In this document: piece after piece, positions 10,340-22,262 of the stretch
Layout: each line of letters opens with the position of its first letter
Numbering within the stretch: the first letter of the stretch is position 1
Notes under the pieces: model-generated
Databases searched by the model: none
What the model saw: the letters and a program-made list of their open reading frames with translations, nothing else
Told to the model about the DNA's origin: nothing
Made by a program: the position numbers and the translations under genes
NCBI GenBank assembly: GCA_963675135.1
Contig: OY776131.1
Location: 36,727,381-36,791,380 of the forward strand
DNA length: 64,000 bases
Origin: Galeopsis tetrahit
Lineage: Eukaryota > Streptophyta > Magnoliopsida > Lamiales > Lamiaceae
Direction: 5' to 3'

Positions 10340-10606
10340 ATGGCTATTCGTCAAATGCTAAGGCGATCTTTATCCAGTGAAAGAAGATCAGCTGAAGTTC
10401 CAAAAGGCCATTTTGCTGTTTATGTTGGGGAAAACGAGAAGAAGCGATTTACAGTTCCAGTGTCATACTTGAACCACCCTTCATTCCAAGAATTGCTATT
10501 TCAAGCGGAAGAAGAATATGGTTTTGATCATCCAATGGGTGGGCTAACGATTCCATGTAGTCAGGATTTATTCACTGAAGTCATCTCTGGATTGAGCAGA
10601 AGATGA
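10340..10606 (+). CDS. SAUR-like auxin-responsive protein, copy C2
   Basis: An 88-residue SAUR and the C-type reference: MAIRQMLRR, KGHFAVYVGE, then RFTVPVSYL instead of RFVIPVSYL, EEEYGFDHPMGG instead of EEEFGFHHPMGG, and tail LFTEVISGLSRR. The consistent set of C-type differences, shared with the copy at 29019, suggests an old split from A and B. The divergent partner is B2. Confidence 0.92.
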   Translation: MAIRQMLRRSLSSERRSAEVPKGHFAVYVGENEKKRFTVPVSYLNHPSFQELLFQAEEEYGFDHPMGGLTIPCSQDLFTEVISGLSRR

Positions 10607-11361
10607 TATATCTTAGGTTAATACAGTAGAATACAATTTGTAAATTAGTTAGTCCTAGAAATGCAGAGTATATGAATATAAATGGAAAACTTAGTGATCC
10701 AATTTCAGATGCAAAACATTGTCTGTTTTGAGTTGTTTCCAACATTATTTTATGCATACTCATCAAGTTCAATCCATCTAAATTGTACTGCTGAATGTAT
10801 AAATTATACACACTGATATCAAGTGAACTAAAATTTCGTCCAAACGAAGGCCAAACTCTAACAAGTCAGTATCGCAAAAGAAGTATAAAAAACACTAGAG
10901 TACCTCATTCCCATCTTCTTCACGTTCAAAATTTTATAGTGAGGAAGATGCTGATGCTTGACTTTTCATGAACATAGTCAAATTATTGCGTTTCCAGAGT
11001 AACTCGGTCTACCGAGTATTGAAATGGCATCAGTTCATTGACCTGTGTTTGCTTCCGTATTGTTCTTAATGATGTTCAGTCAAGGGGCTCATTTCGTTGT
11101 GTCTATCAGACATTGTGTCGAACACCTTGTGTGCAGCCGCATTTCAATAACTTGGTTAACCAGAACTTAGCCATCCAATCGGACCAATTCCATGTCTCCA
11201 CTTCTCAGATGAGGAATTGCATTCCTCTGTTTTCTGTTACATGATACAAAATGAGAAATCACATTTACATGGACATAATGTGTATGCAATGTGCACAAAT
11301 TAGTAATTAGTTTCTCCAAAAAAATGTACCACTAACAAAATTAGTATATGAATATACTCAG
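10607..11361. other. 3' flank of SAUR-C2
   Basis: No gene. It is collinear with the C3 3' flank (29298-30055) and partly with 48700-48960. The last collinear bases are at about 11361, where the gypsy LTR end begins. The open frames in this stretch (such as 11038-11244) are shadows of conserved non-coding sequence. Confidence 0.6.
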
Positions 11362-11595
11362 TGATGCAGCAACGGAAGAGATAGGAACACAAAATATGGA
11401 TAGAGAGCTGATTTATGTGGTACTACGTACACTCAGAAGAATCACTCTTGAGGGATCAACCCAAATGTTTAATTATCAAAAACTGAACTGCCTATTACAA
11501 TGTTTCTGAAGACTATAAATACTAGTCTTTGTTCTTTAATTGGTACATCATTCCAAGATACTTGAATTAAGAATAAATAAATGGAGTCAACAGAA

Positions 11596-12311
11596 TCAAA
11601 TAGATTCATGGTATTTGGATTTGTTGAATAAGAGTCTGTCAAACTTATCCAAGAGTAGTAATGTGGCTTCATCTCCATCATTCTCCCCTCCGTCGAAACG
11701 ATTCGCCCTCGAATCGGACCCGGCTTCATCTCCGGACGAGTTTTCCCCTATATACGGCACCAAATGCTTGACATTAAAGACATCGGATGTCCCGATATGG
11801 CTGGGGAGGCGTAGGCGGTAAGCATTCGAGTTTATTTTTTCAACAATCTCCACAGGGCCTATCTTGCGAGATGACAACTTATTATATTCATGTGACAGGT
11901 AGCGATCCTTCGTGAGAACAGCCCAAACGTAATCCCCGGTGTTAAATTCTATAGCACGACGGCGAGAGTCGGCATGCATCTTGTATTTGGCGTTAGCAGC
12001 AGAAATACGAGCAGCAGTGTCCACATGAAGCTGTTGTAGATCAGCGACAAGATCATTCGGACGTTTGTCAACGGGATGCACGGTCGGAAAGGACAACAAG
12101 TCAATCGGGGCCCGCGGAATAAGACCATACACCACTTGAAATGGATAGAAACCTGTGGAGCGATTAGATGCCATGTTGTGGGAAAATTCAGCATGTGGTA
12201 AAATTAAATCCCATGTCTTCGGTTTCTCACCAACCAGGCAACAGAGAAGATTGCCCAAGGATCTGTTCACAACCTCGGTCTGACTGTCGGTTTGAGGGTG
12301 GTTGATTTGTC
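11596..12311 (-). pseudogene. Integrase C-terminal part of the outer gypsy polyprotein
   Basis: The frame opens with the integrase core continuation (HPQTDSQTEVVNRSLG), runs through AEFSHNMASNRSTGFYPF and the DYVWAVLTKDR segment typical of the gypsy integrase C-terminal domain, and ends after HLVPYIG and an acidic tail. No chromodomain is visible. It is the direct continuation of the fragment at 23260-23913 and was separated from it by the nested element. TAA/TGA stop at 11596-11598. Confidence 0.8.
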
Positions 12312-14049
12312 GTGAGATTGCTCGAATTTGTGGATGAATTGTGCTCTAAATATCAAGTTATTCTTGCAAGAATCGTGTGATTGTTGGTTAATTCTTGAAA
12401 TTTTGATACACAAACATTCTTGCTTGATTTCTAGGTAAATGGGGTGTTTTGAATCAAATCACTAAATATCCAGCCGTTGGATCGTGTCAATGAGTGGACC
12501 ACATGAAAGAAGTCGAAGAGAGGGTCGTAATGAAACAAGAATCAAGCCGATCGGACCTCCGGATCAAAAGTTATGCCAAAAGCAAAAGCAAGGACAGAGT
12601 GCCACTCGGCCGAGTGAGCCCAACTCAGCCGAGTCGGGCCAAAACTACAAATTTCAATTTTTTGAACACTCGGTCGAGTGAGCCAACTCGGCCGAATCTG
12701 AGAGTTTAAGCAAGACTGCACACTCGGCCGAGTGAGCCAACTCGGCCGAGTCACGGGTGGACAAAAGTGTAACACGCTTTTTAACAAGACCACTCGGCCG
12801 AGTGAGCTCACTCGGCCGAGTCACTGCTCATTTTTTGACCTCTTCCAACTTCGACCTAGGGACACGTGCCAAGCTCAAGGGGGAGGGTATAAAAGGCCAC
12901 AAATTCGTTTTTAATGATGAGGAAGCCATTGGAGGCCACACAAGCTCCCTACACATCCAAATTTCATCATCTTGCTCGATTTTAGCTCGTTTTTCTGAAT
13001 TTAGCCATAGAATAGAGTGAATTTCCTTAGTTTAATTGTTATTGTGGGTTGTAATTTCAATTTCAAGGAAGGATTGAAGACTCCATTGAAGCACTTTAAG
13101 GTTTTTGTCTACAATTTCATTCAAAGAGGTGATACCTTTACTTTTATTGAAGATTCTTGTGTTATTTATAATGGGTATGTTGAATTTCTCATTTGCTTTC
13201 CTTAATTTCATTAAATTAGCCATGGGCTAAGCAAATTGGTGTTTTGGTGTTATAGAATTGTGAGGAAATTAATGTTTTAGTTTGAATTTAATTGTGGAAT
13301 TCATTGGTAGGTTTATTGGTTAGGTTTATGGGTTTTGTTGGATTATTTGCAAGAACTCAACTATTAGGTTGTATTGGAAACTCAATTAATGCAACGAGAG
13401 TTGGTTAATCGGGGTAGATAGTATAATCGAGGGTTGGGAATCGAGTGAATGAGTTAATATTGGTTTATCGCAACGAGAGTTGGGTAAATTTCATTAGAAC
13501 CCCATTTATCTACATTAATTGCTTTAATTAACATTTAAGTGATTAGTGAGAAGGCCATAGGAGCTTGGTTGTTAGTATTCAAGTGGAAAAGCATAACTAG
13601 GGATTAGTTTAGTATAATTTAGGTAGAGTCGAACCCCCTAGTCGTGTGATTACCTGAGTAAGAAACCTTTTATTCATCCTCTCGATCCTAGGTGCTTCAC
13701 ATGATATATGCTAGTGATTGCTTCTACCAAATTCCATCCAATGAATTACACACAGACTTCAACTATTAACATTGATTCCAAACAAGGACAAACACCCGAA
13801 CACTACCTCTCTCACTCGATTTTTATCATCATATCTTTAGTTATTGCTCATCATTAGTTGTTATTTGTGAGTTTCATTTACATTTCCTTGCACAAAACAT
13901 GAATTTCCACTATATTCAAAGATCAATGCATAGCACTAAGGCTACTTTTACATACTAGTCTCGCGGATCGATAATTTAACAGGGCCTTGCTTTTATTACA
14001 TACGAACCTCTTATACTTGAGGGGAACGTGTTGGTAAAACCACGTGTCA
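12303..14049 (+). repeat. Left LTR of the Athila-like element
   Basis: It starts TGATTTGTCGTGAG and ends CCACGTGTCA. A TATAAAAGG promoter motif stands at 12889-12897, after the palindrome array, consistent with a U3/R boundary near 12920. The matching right copy begins at 19702. Confidence 0.85.
12603..12825. repeat. Array of ACTCGGCCGAGT palindromes (left LTR U3)
   Basis: Four double units, at 12603, 12667, 12721 and 12791, each made of two copies of the palindrome ACTCGGCCGAGT or a close variant separated by GAGCC- or GAGCT-like spacers. The array sits 60-290 bp before the LTR TATA motif. The right LTR has three double units, which accounts for the length difference. Confidence 0.85.
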
Positions 14050-14055
14050 AGTCTT

Positions 14056-14073
14056 TGGCGCCGCTGCCGGGGA
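14056..14073 (+). other. Primer-binding site of the Athila-like element
   Basis: TGGCGCCGCTGCCGGGGA, 6 nt after the LTR end. This type of primer site is common in plant Athila/Tat-lineage gypsy elements. Which tRNA primes it needs a tRNA search. Confidence 0.75.
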
Positions 14074-14199
14074 CTAGTTTTGTTTTTAAGTAACTTAATG
14101 TTTGTTGGTCTTGAGTACTAGTGATTTTATTTTTCTTGTTAGTAAGTTCTTTGTTTGTCTTGTCTTTGGAAATTGATACTTGGTTGATTCTATAGGTGC

Positions 14200-16482
14200 A
14201 TGAACACAAGAGGAAGTGGGATCGACCCAATTCCTATTGATTTGGAGATTGAAGCTACCGCTAGAAGAAGAAATCGAGATCGGAATCAAAGACTTGAACA
14301 AGAGAGAGCAATGGCGGAGAACCAAGGAAACAACAACAATCAAAACATCATTCACCCTCCGGTCGACAACCGAGTCATTGGAGCGGGGAATGAGGGTGGA
14401 GTCGGTAATGAGGAAGAGAGAACAATTCGGGATTACTTTGAACCCCCGATTCAAAGGTACTATGATGGGATCGAGCGCCCTCCTATTGCGCCCAACAACT
14501 TCGAAATTAGCCCGAGTCTAATTCGAATGTTAGAGAAGAGACAATTTGGAGGGGAGCCACTTGAAGATCCCAATCAACACTTATCCCGATTCTTGGAGTA
14601 TGCGGATACGGTCAAGATCAATGGGGTACATGAGAATACGTTGAAGATGAGGCTCTTTTCTTTCACTTTGAAAGATAAAGCTAAGGAATGGCTTACCTCA
14701 ATGATCAACAATCGAGTAACCACATGGGATGAGCTTAGCAAGAGGTTCCTATTGAAGTTCTTTCCTCCCTCCAAGACTCTTCAATGCAAAACCGAGATTA
14801 CTCAATTTCTCCAAAGGGAGAATGAAAGCATTTATAGTGCATGGGAGAGATTCCAAAGCCTTTTGAGAAGGTGTCCTCAACATGGGTTTGCGGAAGAGCA
14901 AACGATTAGCTTCTTCTACAATGGATTGGGGCTTTCTTCAAGGCAATACATTGATGCATCCGCGGGTGGGCAATTGTTTGCAAAGAGTGCAAGAGTAGCA
15001 AAGGAAATCATTGAAGTAATTGCTACAAACACCTACGATTGGCCTATTGATGGAAATAGACCCAATAGAGTTGCTCAAATTGGAAATAACTCTACATCAT
15101 TGGGTGATACAATCAAGATGCTCTTGGACAAGGTTGAGTTGATGGAGAACAATCAAAGAAGGGAGAACTTTGGTGGAAGAATGGAAATGCCCAACATTTT
15201 GAACCAAGTTGAGGATGCTAACTACATGGGGAGGCCTCAATATCCTCAAGGGAATTTTCAAGGTAATTTTCACCAACCACCTTTCCCAAACCAAGCTTCA
15301 AATCAAAATCGTTTCCAACAACATGCCCAAGCCCAATTCCAAGGAAATCCTCCTTACAATCCAAATGTTCGGAAACATGAAAACTTCTCTTATGGAAATC
15401 CTAAGGCCGCTCTCACTCTCCCTCCGGGATTTGATCCGGGTGCTCGTGCACCAAACAATGAGGGGAGACCACATTTGGAAGACTTGTTGACTACCTTCAT
15501 AGCTCAAAATAATCAAACTACGGCTCAACAAAACCAAAAGATAGAGAGATTGGATGAACAAATGCTCTCATTGGTTAATCAAATGAAGAAAATGGAGTTT
15601 CACATGAGCCAAATTGCTTCTTCGAGTGGGGGAAATAAAAAAGGCAAGTTCCCTTCTACTACAGAGGCAAATCCTAGAGAGAATTGTATGGCAATTAATC
15701 TCCGTAGTGGCACTCAATACGAGGGATCAAGCATGCCAAATGAAGACGAAGATGGAGAATTGAGGATAAGAGAAGAGATGGAGAAAGAAGAGAAGAAAGA
15801 AGAAAGGATACCGAAGTGGAAGAAAGCTAAGGAAGCAAGAGAAGCAAAGCATGAAGAGAAGATAGAGTGTGATGGGTGGGGAGTTCCAAAAACACTTATT
15901 CCACCACCATTTCCCCAACGGTTCATGAGAAAGAAGCTCGATGAGAAATTTGGAAAGTTTCTTGGAATTTTCAAGAAAGTCACCGTGAATGTACCCTTCT
16001 TGGAGGCTCTTGAGGAGATGCCCACTTATGCAAAATTTATGAAAGAGATTCTTTCAAAGAAAAGAAAAGTGGAAGAATGTGAGACGGTGAATCTTCCTAT
16101 GGAATGTAGTGCTTTAATCCAAAAGAGTCTCCCTCAAAAGTTGAAAGACCCCGGGAGCTTCACATTGGTATGTGAGTTGGGCAATGGAGAAAAGAAGAAA
16201 ACTCTTTGTGATCTTGGAGCTAGCATAAATTTGATGCCCCTCTCAATGTATGATCGTTTGAAGCTTGGAAGTATGAAGCCAACCAACATGACTCTACAAT
16301 TAGCGGATCGTTCCATAGTTTACCCGGAAGGGGTTGTAGAAGATGTAGTGGTGAAAGTGGACAAATTTAACTTTCATGCCGATTTTGTGGTGATGAATAT
16401 GGAAGAGGACCCCGAAATTCCTTTGATTTTGGGGAGACCATTCTTAGCTACGGGGGGAGCAACAATTAATGTGAAAGATTGA
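14200..16482 (+). CDS. Gag-protease polyprotein of the Athila-like element
   Basis: A 760-codon frame starting at the first ATG after the PBS. Residues about 70-90 carry the RTIRDYFEPP segment seen in Athila gag; residues about 95-260 match the retrotransposon gag domain (MRLFSFTLKDKAKEW, FFPPSKT, YNGL). A Gln/Asn-rich linker and a highly charged Lys/Glu segment follow (about 505-560). The retropepsin domain has its catalytic triad as DLGAS (Asp671), with NLMPLSMY and ILGRPFLATG downstream. No zinc knuckle is seen. The frame ends at TGA 16480-16482, where a single codon change interrupts a longer frame (see 16483-16818). Confidence 0.85.
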   Translation: MNTRGSGIDPIPIDLEIEATARRRNRDRNQRLEQERAMAENQGNNNNQNIIHPPVDNRVIGAGNEGGVGNEEERTIRDYFEPPIQRYYDGIERPPIAPNNFEISPSLIRMLEKRQFGGEPLEDPNQHLSRFLEYADTVKINGVHENTLKMRLFSFTLKDKAKEWLTSMINNRVTTWDELSKRFLLKFFPPSKTLQCKTEITQFLQRENESIYSAWERFQSLLRRCPQHGFAEEQTISFFYNGLGLSSRQYIDASAGGQLFAKSARVAKEIIEVIATNTYDWPIDGNRPNRVAQIGNNSTSLGDTIKMLLDKVELMENNQRRENFGGRMEMPNILNQVEDANYMGRPQYPQGNFQGNFHQPPFPNQASNQNRFQQHAQAQFQGNPPYNPNVRKHENFSYGNPKAALTLPPGFDPGARAPNNEGRPHLEDLLTTFIAQNNQTTAQQNQKIERLDEQMLSLVNQMKKMEFHMSQIASSSGGNKKGKFPSTTEANPRENCMAINLRSGTQYEGSSMPNEDEDGELRIREEMEKEEKKEERIPKWKKAKEAREAKHEEKIECDGWGVPKTLIPPPFPQRFMRKKLDEKFGKFLGIFKKVTVNVPFLEALEEMPTYAKFMKEILSKKRKVEECETVNLPMECSALIQKSLPQKLKDPGSFTLVCELGNGEKKKTLCDLGASINLMPLSMYDRLKLGSMKPTNMTLQLADRSIVYPEGVVEDVVVKVDKFNFHADFVVMNMEEDPEIPLILGRPFLATGGATINVKD

Positions 16483-16818
16483 GAGATCAAGTTGAAAGTG
16501 GAGGAGGAAGAAGTGACATTTGTAATGAAGGATATGAAAAATTCCTCACACTCAAGCATAAGCAATGCTATACTCTCCACTTCTCAAATTCTTAATGATT
16601 CACATTGTTCTAACAAATCTTGTGTGACTAATATTAACTTTCTTTGTGGCCTAGGAAGAAAAGTTAAGAAAAGAGTTGATCCAAGTTCAAAAATTCTAAA
16701 GAAGAAAGTGAAAGATTGGTATGACAAGAAGAAGAAAATGAAGAACAAAGCAAAGAAGCACCACTATGCTTCTTCTTCAAAAGAAGTTGGCGGTGTCAAG
16801 ATGAAAGAGGAAGTTTGA
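16483..16818 (+). pseudogene. In-frame continuation of gag-protease after one stop codon
   Basis: It is read in the same frame as the 14200 ORF and follows TGA 16480-16482 without a shift. About 110 codons rich in Lys and Glu (KKKMKNKAKKHH) end at 16818. Related elements read through at this point, so the stop is probably a recent nonsense mutation; programmed readthrough is the alternative. After 16818 comes the leader-like sequence GGGAGGCAACCCAT typical of Athila-type elements. Confidence 0.65.
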
Positions 16819-17091
16819 ACTCTATAAGTTTCGTCCGGCTTGAAGACGTTAAACTTAGCGCTAAATGGGAGGCAACCCATTTTTACTTGCTTTCATAGTG
16901 TAGTTTTCTTTTATGTTGTTAGATGATGCTTTTGATGGTGGGTGAGCTTGATTTTTGTAGGTACATTCATATGGACGTGTTGTCAAATGGTTGAAGAAAT
17001 GGAAGTGGAATCATTGAAGAGATGGAGTGAGAAAAAGAAAAGGAGGTGATAGCCATCATGGAAGGTACACCATTTCCCAAACTTGGATTGC

Positions 17092-18361
17092 TTAGCCATC
17101 ATGGAAGGTACACCCTTTCCCAAAATGCAAATTTAGTTCCAAGAAATTTTTTTAAAAACAATTTTGGTCCCACGTTCTTATTTGGTCCCATTTTTTGCAA
17201 AAATGGTCCCAAAAGTTAAATATTTAACGGTTCCGTTAAGAAGAAGAATGGGGGCATATGTAACTTTTTCCTCTTCCCCATAAACTCTTTCCCCAAAACG
17301 AAAGGTGTATTACACACCTCTTTTCTACCTGCAAAAGAAACACCAAGATTACAAGATTAATTTATTATATCCATATAAAACAGAAACACAAGATTTCAAA
17401 TTTTTATGAGTGAAATTCCTAAGCAATTTGAAAAATATATATTTAGTAGAAACAGAGACTTAGTAGAATTTTAAATAGAGTAAAATGTAGAATCTATTTT
17501 ACTGTAAAAAAAAAAAAAATAGAATCTATTTGAATTTTTCATTGTTGATAGAATATTCAAATAGAGGACTAAAATGTCAGCTAATAAAATTTTGAATATA
17601 CTTGTAAGCTCTCATCCCAGCACAAATTAAACGTTGAATTATTTATTCTTCAACTAATGGATATAATTGCAGAAAATATGGAAGAGTATTTGAAAAAACA
17701 GTAAAAGCACGGTAAGTTATAGAACATTTTCCAGGTTGTGAAAACAGAGTAAAACCCACAATCATACAAAATCATGTTCTTATGTAAAGAACAGTAAGAA
17801 ATTTGAAAAACCCTTAAGAAATCACGGAAAACCTTTCCAGAAAATTTATCCTCAGAAAAACCACAAACCTTTTTAGAAAAATAACAACAAATTTCTTGAA
17901 CTTACGCCGTCTTTGGTATTTCAATTCCTCGTTGCAGCATCTTCTTCAGTACCTCTCATAGTGCTGTCATTATTTGCTTCGATTTGGGGGATTTGAGTCA
18001 GTGTTGTACGATTTAAAGGATTTGGGAGGCGATTTCAATGCGATTTGGGGGACGATTTCAAGCTGGATTCGTGCAATTTTGGAACGATTTCAGTGCGATT
18101 TGAATGGTTTCATTCATGCTTGGGAACAATTATTATTTGGGAGTGGGTGTTGTGCGATTTTTTAGGGCTTTTGAGAACAGGGGATTGATTTGGGAGTACT
18201 TGACTGAAATGGTGAATTTGTTGTACAGGTTAACGGACGCGTGTCTTCCACACTCATAATTCTGTTAATTTTTGACATTAAATCTACGCGGGACCATTTT
18301 TGTTTAAAATGGGACCATTTTCGTGAGCCCCAATTCTCTTGGGACCAAATCTGCATTTTAC
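17092..18361. mobile_element. MITE-like foldback insertion inside the Athila-like element
   Basis: From about 17120 the sequence AAAATGCAAATTTAGTTCCAAGA is mirrored, with changes, by TCTTGGGACCAAATCTGCATTTT ending at about 18357. TTGGTCCC/GGGACCA words follow on both arms. Inside there are no supported genes; the ORF at 17974-18165 is part of an imperfect repeat of GCGATTTGGGGGA-type words. A 40-bp host block (AGCCATCATGGAAGGTACAC) is duplicated in tandem just left of it (17050 and 17092). Confidence 0.5.
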
Positions 18362-19694
18362 CCGAATTTTTTTTTATTTTTGTACTTGGAGTTTATTGCA
18401 TATGAGCACATGCAAGTGGTGATTGAGATTTACTTAGAATATTGGATTGTTGTGTGCTCTTGATTGATTTTCATGATGGTGAAATTATGTGTGATATAGT
18501 GTTGATTGTGAATTAATTTTGGATTATGGGTGAATGTTGATTGAATGATTGGTGTTGTGAGATTATATGTGATGAAAGTTGACTCATGGATGAACTTACC
18601 TTTTGAATGTGTGTTGTGAGAAGAACTAGGCTTATGATGATGCTTGTATTCACATCTTTGAAAACCCGGTGAGAATTGATCCTTGAACCAATCATGATCC
18701 GGTTGTTTATTTGAGAGTGGATTGATCATTGTCCATAATTCTAGAACTTGCCATACGTCTTGCTTGAAACCACAAGTGTGTGAAACAATGGGATATGATT
18801 TAGGCCATCTTTTGTTATTAATAGTCACTTAGCCAAATATTCCCATACCAAAGAGAAATTTCCGTAGTTAGCCAATTTGAGCCTTAAAACTTCATCTTTT
18901 GGCAACCTACAATGTTTAACCTCTTGAACTTGATAAGCCTTTGCCCTTTACGAGTGGAGGACAAGTGAAAAGTGGAAAAACATGAGTTTTGATTGATATG
19001 TGTGTGGGGTGTTTGAGCAAAGAAACAAAGAAAAGATGAGAAACAAAAGAAAAGGATAAGAAAATGGGAGCCTCTAGAAAAGAAAGTGAAAAGAATGAAA
19101 AATAAAAAAATCAAAGAGGGGATCTCCAAAAAAAACATGTGCTTAAGAGCAAAAGTGGACTCTTGAAAGAAACAAAGGAAGAAAATTCTTGAGAATGAAA
19201 AGAAAAGTGAGGATGATGGATGGTTTGTTTTGAATGAAATGAGAAAAATGAAAAGAAAAAAAATTGTTCGTTGTCCTCCACTAGTCGAGTCACATTTTCT
19301 TCCTACCGTCTCCAAAGAGCCAACGTTACGTCCAAATCAAAGTCCTTTTGATCCTATTGTGAAGCATAACAAAGTGGTAGATAGATGAGATTTGTGGCAA
19401 TCTTATGGTGATTATGTGATGTGATTCAATTGATGAGTGAAAGCATAACCTCAATTTACTTGTGTGAATGAGAGAAACACTTCTTGTGAGGATTGTGAAT
19501 CAAGTGCTTGATTTTGCTTTGTTTTAATCACAACTTAAATGAAGTTGGTAGGGGAGTTCATGGTTGATAATGGTTCATTGGAAGCTCACTTGATCATATC
19601 ATTGCTTTAATTGAATCCATAGTTCAAATTCTTCACAATCACTCTCCTCTGTTCTTTTCTTTCTTTGCTTGGGGACAAGCAAGTCTTTAAGTTT
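18362..19694. other. Non-coding 3' region of the Athila-like element
   Basis: No gene and no RT, RNase H or integrase motif in any frame. The open frames on the minus strand are by-products of a purine-rich tract (about 19010-19270). The region ends at a polypurine tract. Confidence 0.6.
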
Positions 19695-19701
19695 GGGGGG
19701 G
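19692..19701 (+). other. Polypurine tract
   Basis: TTTGGGGGGG immediately before the TG of the right LTR, in the expected place for plus-strand priming. Confidence 0.6.
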
Positions 19702-20001
19702 TGATTTGTCGTGAGATTGCTCGAATTTGTGGATGAATTGTGCTCTAAATATCAAGTTATTCTTGCAAGAATCGTGTGATTGTTGGTTAATTCTTGAAAT
19801 TTTGATACACAAACATTCTTGCTTGATTTCTAGGTAAATGGGGTGTTTTGAATCAAATCACTAAACATCCAGCCTTTGGATCGTGTCAATGAGTGGACCA
19901 CATGAAAGAAGTCGAAGAGAGGGTCGTAATGAAACAAGAATCAAGCCGATCGGACCTCCGGATCAAAAGTTATGCCCAAAGCAAAAGCAAGGACAGAGTG
20001 C

Positions 20002-20160
20002 CACTCGGCCGAGTGAGCCAACTCGGCCGAATCTGAGAGTTTCAGCAAGACTGCACACTCGGCCGAGTGAGCCAACTCGGCCGAGTCACGGGTGGACAAA
20101 AGTGTAACACGCTTTTTAACAAGACCACTCGGCCGAGTGAGCTCACTCGGCCGAGTCACT
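20002..20160. repeat. Array of ACTCGGCCGAGT palindromes (right LTR)
   Basis: Three double units. It lacks the second half of unit 1 and the first half of unit 2 of the left LTR, as if one repeat had been lost by slippage or unequal exchange. Confidence 0.8.
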
Positions 20161-20752
20161 GCTCATTTTTTGACCTCTTCCAACTTAGACCTAGGGACAC
20201 GTGCCAAGCTCAAGGGGGAGGGTATAAAAGGCCACAAATTCGTTTTTAATGAGGAGGAAGCCATTGGAGGCCACACAAGCTCCCTACACATCCAAATTTC
20301 ATCATCTTGCTCGATTTTAGCTCGTTTTTCTGAATTTAGCCATAGAATAGAGTGAATTTCCTTAGTTTAATTGTTATTGTGGGTTGTAATTTCAATTTCA
20401 AGGAAGGATTGAAGACTCCATTGAAGCACTTTAAGGTTTTTGTCTACAATTTCATTCAAAGAGGTGATACCTTTACTTTTATTGAAGATTCTTGTGTTAT
20501 TTATAATGGGTATGTTGAATTTCTCATTTGCTTTCCTTAATTTCATTAAATTAGCCATGGGCTAAGCAAATTGGTGTTTTGGTGTTATAGAATTGTGAGG
20601 AAATTAATGTTTTAGTTTGAATTTAATTGTGGAATTCATTGGTAGGTTTATTGGTTAGGTTTATGGGTTTTGTTGGATTATTTGCAAGAACTCAACTATT
20701 AGGTTGTATTGGAAACTCAATTAATGCAACGAGAGTTGGTTAATCGGGGTAG

Positions 20753-22231
20753 GGGAAAATTATTTTTTCAGGACCGCAACTTAGGGGGGTTTGCAAAAAG
20801 AGGACCGCAACTTTACGGGCTGGCAAAATTAGGCCCGTAACTTCTTTTTTTCGTAATTTCAGGCCAAATTAGCCCAATCAATCCAATTTCGGGCTAATTG
20901 AAGCCCATTTTTCGGGCCAAACTTATTTATGACAAAAAGAGGACTGTAACTTTTTTTATGCAAATTTAGGCCCAATATAAATATATAGTTTTTAAAATCT
21001 ACTCTAATTATATTCTCTTCCTCAATTAGATTCATTCTCATGTCTTATTCATTTTAAAATATTATAAAAAATTAAGATGATTTTTTTTTTTAAAAGAAAG
21101 AATTATTTAGAAAAAAAAAGTAGATTAAAAAAAATATATACATATGCAGATTTTTTGGGGGAAATTTCTAATTTTTTTATATTTTCATTTTTTTTCTTTT
21201 TAATAAAAGTTACTCCTAATATTTTGAAAAAATAAGTGGAATCGATTTTTTTTAAATAATAAATTAGTAAAAAAATCTCAAATTTTAGTAAGATCATTAT
21301 ATAAAAGAAACAAAAAAAATCGAAAAAAAAGGGTTGATTTCAAAAAAAAAAAAAAAAATTGCATTTTTTTGCAAACTCGATTCGAAAAACTCCGTTATTA
21401 TTATTATTATTTTTTTAAAATTTTAAAAACTCAATTATGACTACTTTTTATTACTTAAAAATGTTGGGCATTGAATTATGACAAAAAAACATAAATCAAA
21501 TTTTAAATTGAAAATAAAGTAAAAATTGAATTTTGAATTGAGAGAGCTTATATTGAGACTAAACATAAAAATTGAGTCTTAATATGAAATTCTTCCAAAA
21601 TAAAAAATTTATCATACCAAATTATAATATTTTATTCTTTTCTATTCACTATAATTTATATGTAGTATATATTTGTTTCTTTAAACATAAATAATGTTGT
21701 CTAATTCATAATAAATTATTACATCTACAATTTTTAAATTTAATTTTTAAAAGTTTTCGGGTATTTTTTTAAAAAAAAATAAAGTATTAATTGAATACTT
21801 TCTTTAATCCATGAAATCCATCTTATATATATTGCCCACAATGATCCCTTAAAAACATAAAAATTAAAGTTCAATTATAAATTTCAATATACATTTTATT
21901 TTTTAAAATTTCATGTGACATAATATATCTTTAACTTAAAAGCTCAAATTAGAGTCGGTTCTGAGATTTATCGTTTTATTAATTTGTTCTAGTAAATCAT
22001 TTTCAATAAATTAAATTATTAGTTTATTTAACTTTTTTTGTGATACAGTGGATTGTAGTTACATTTAGGTTTTATTTTTTAATATTAAAATTTTATTTTT
22101 AAAAAAATGTTTTTAGATTAATTTTTTAAGTTTTATTACCTACTCTACCCCCGTCCTACAAAAGTTTTCATACTTTTCATTTATTGTAATTTCTTATTTT
22201 GATTTATATTATAAATAAAATTTGAATACTC

Positions 22232-22262
<31 letters not shown>

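Noticed and set aside
11038..11244. Small ORF downstream of SAUR-C2
   Set aside because: The same conserved 3' flank after C3 does not keep this frame or its start.
18884..19315. 143-codon minus-strand frame rich in Phe and Ser
   Set aside because: Shadow of a purine-rich tract in the non-coding part of the Athila-like element.
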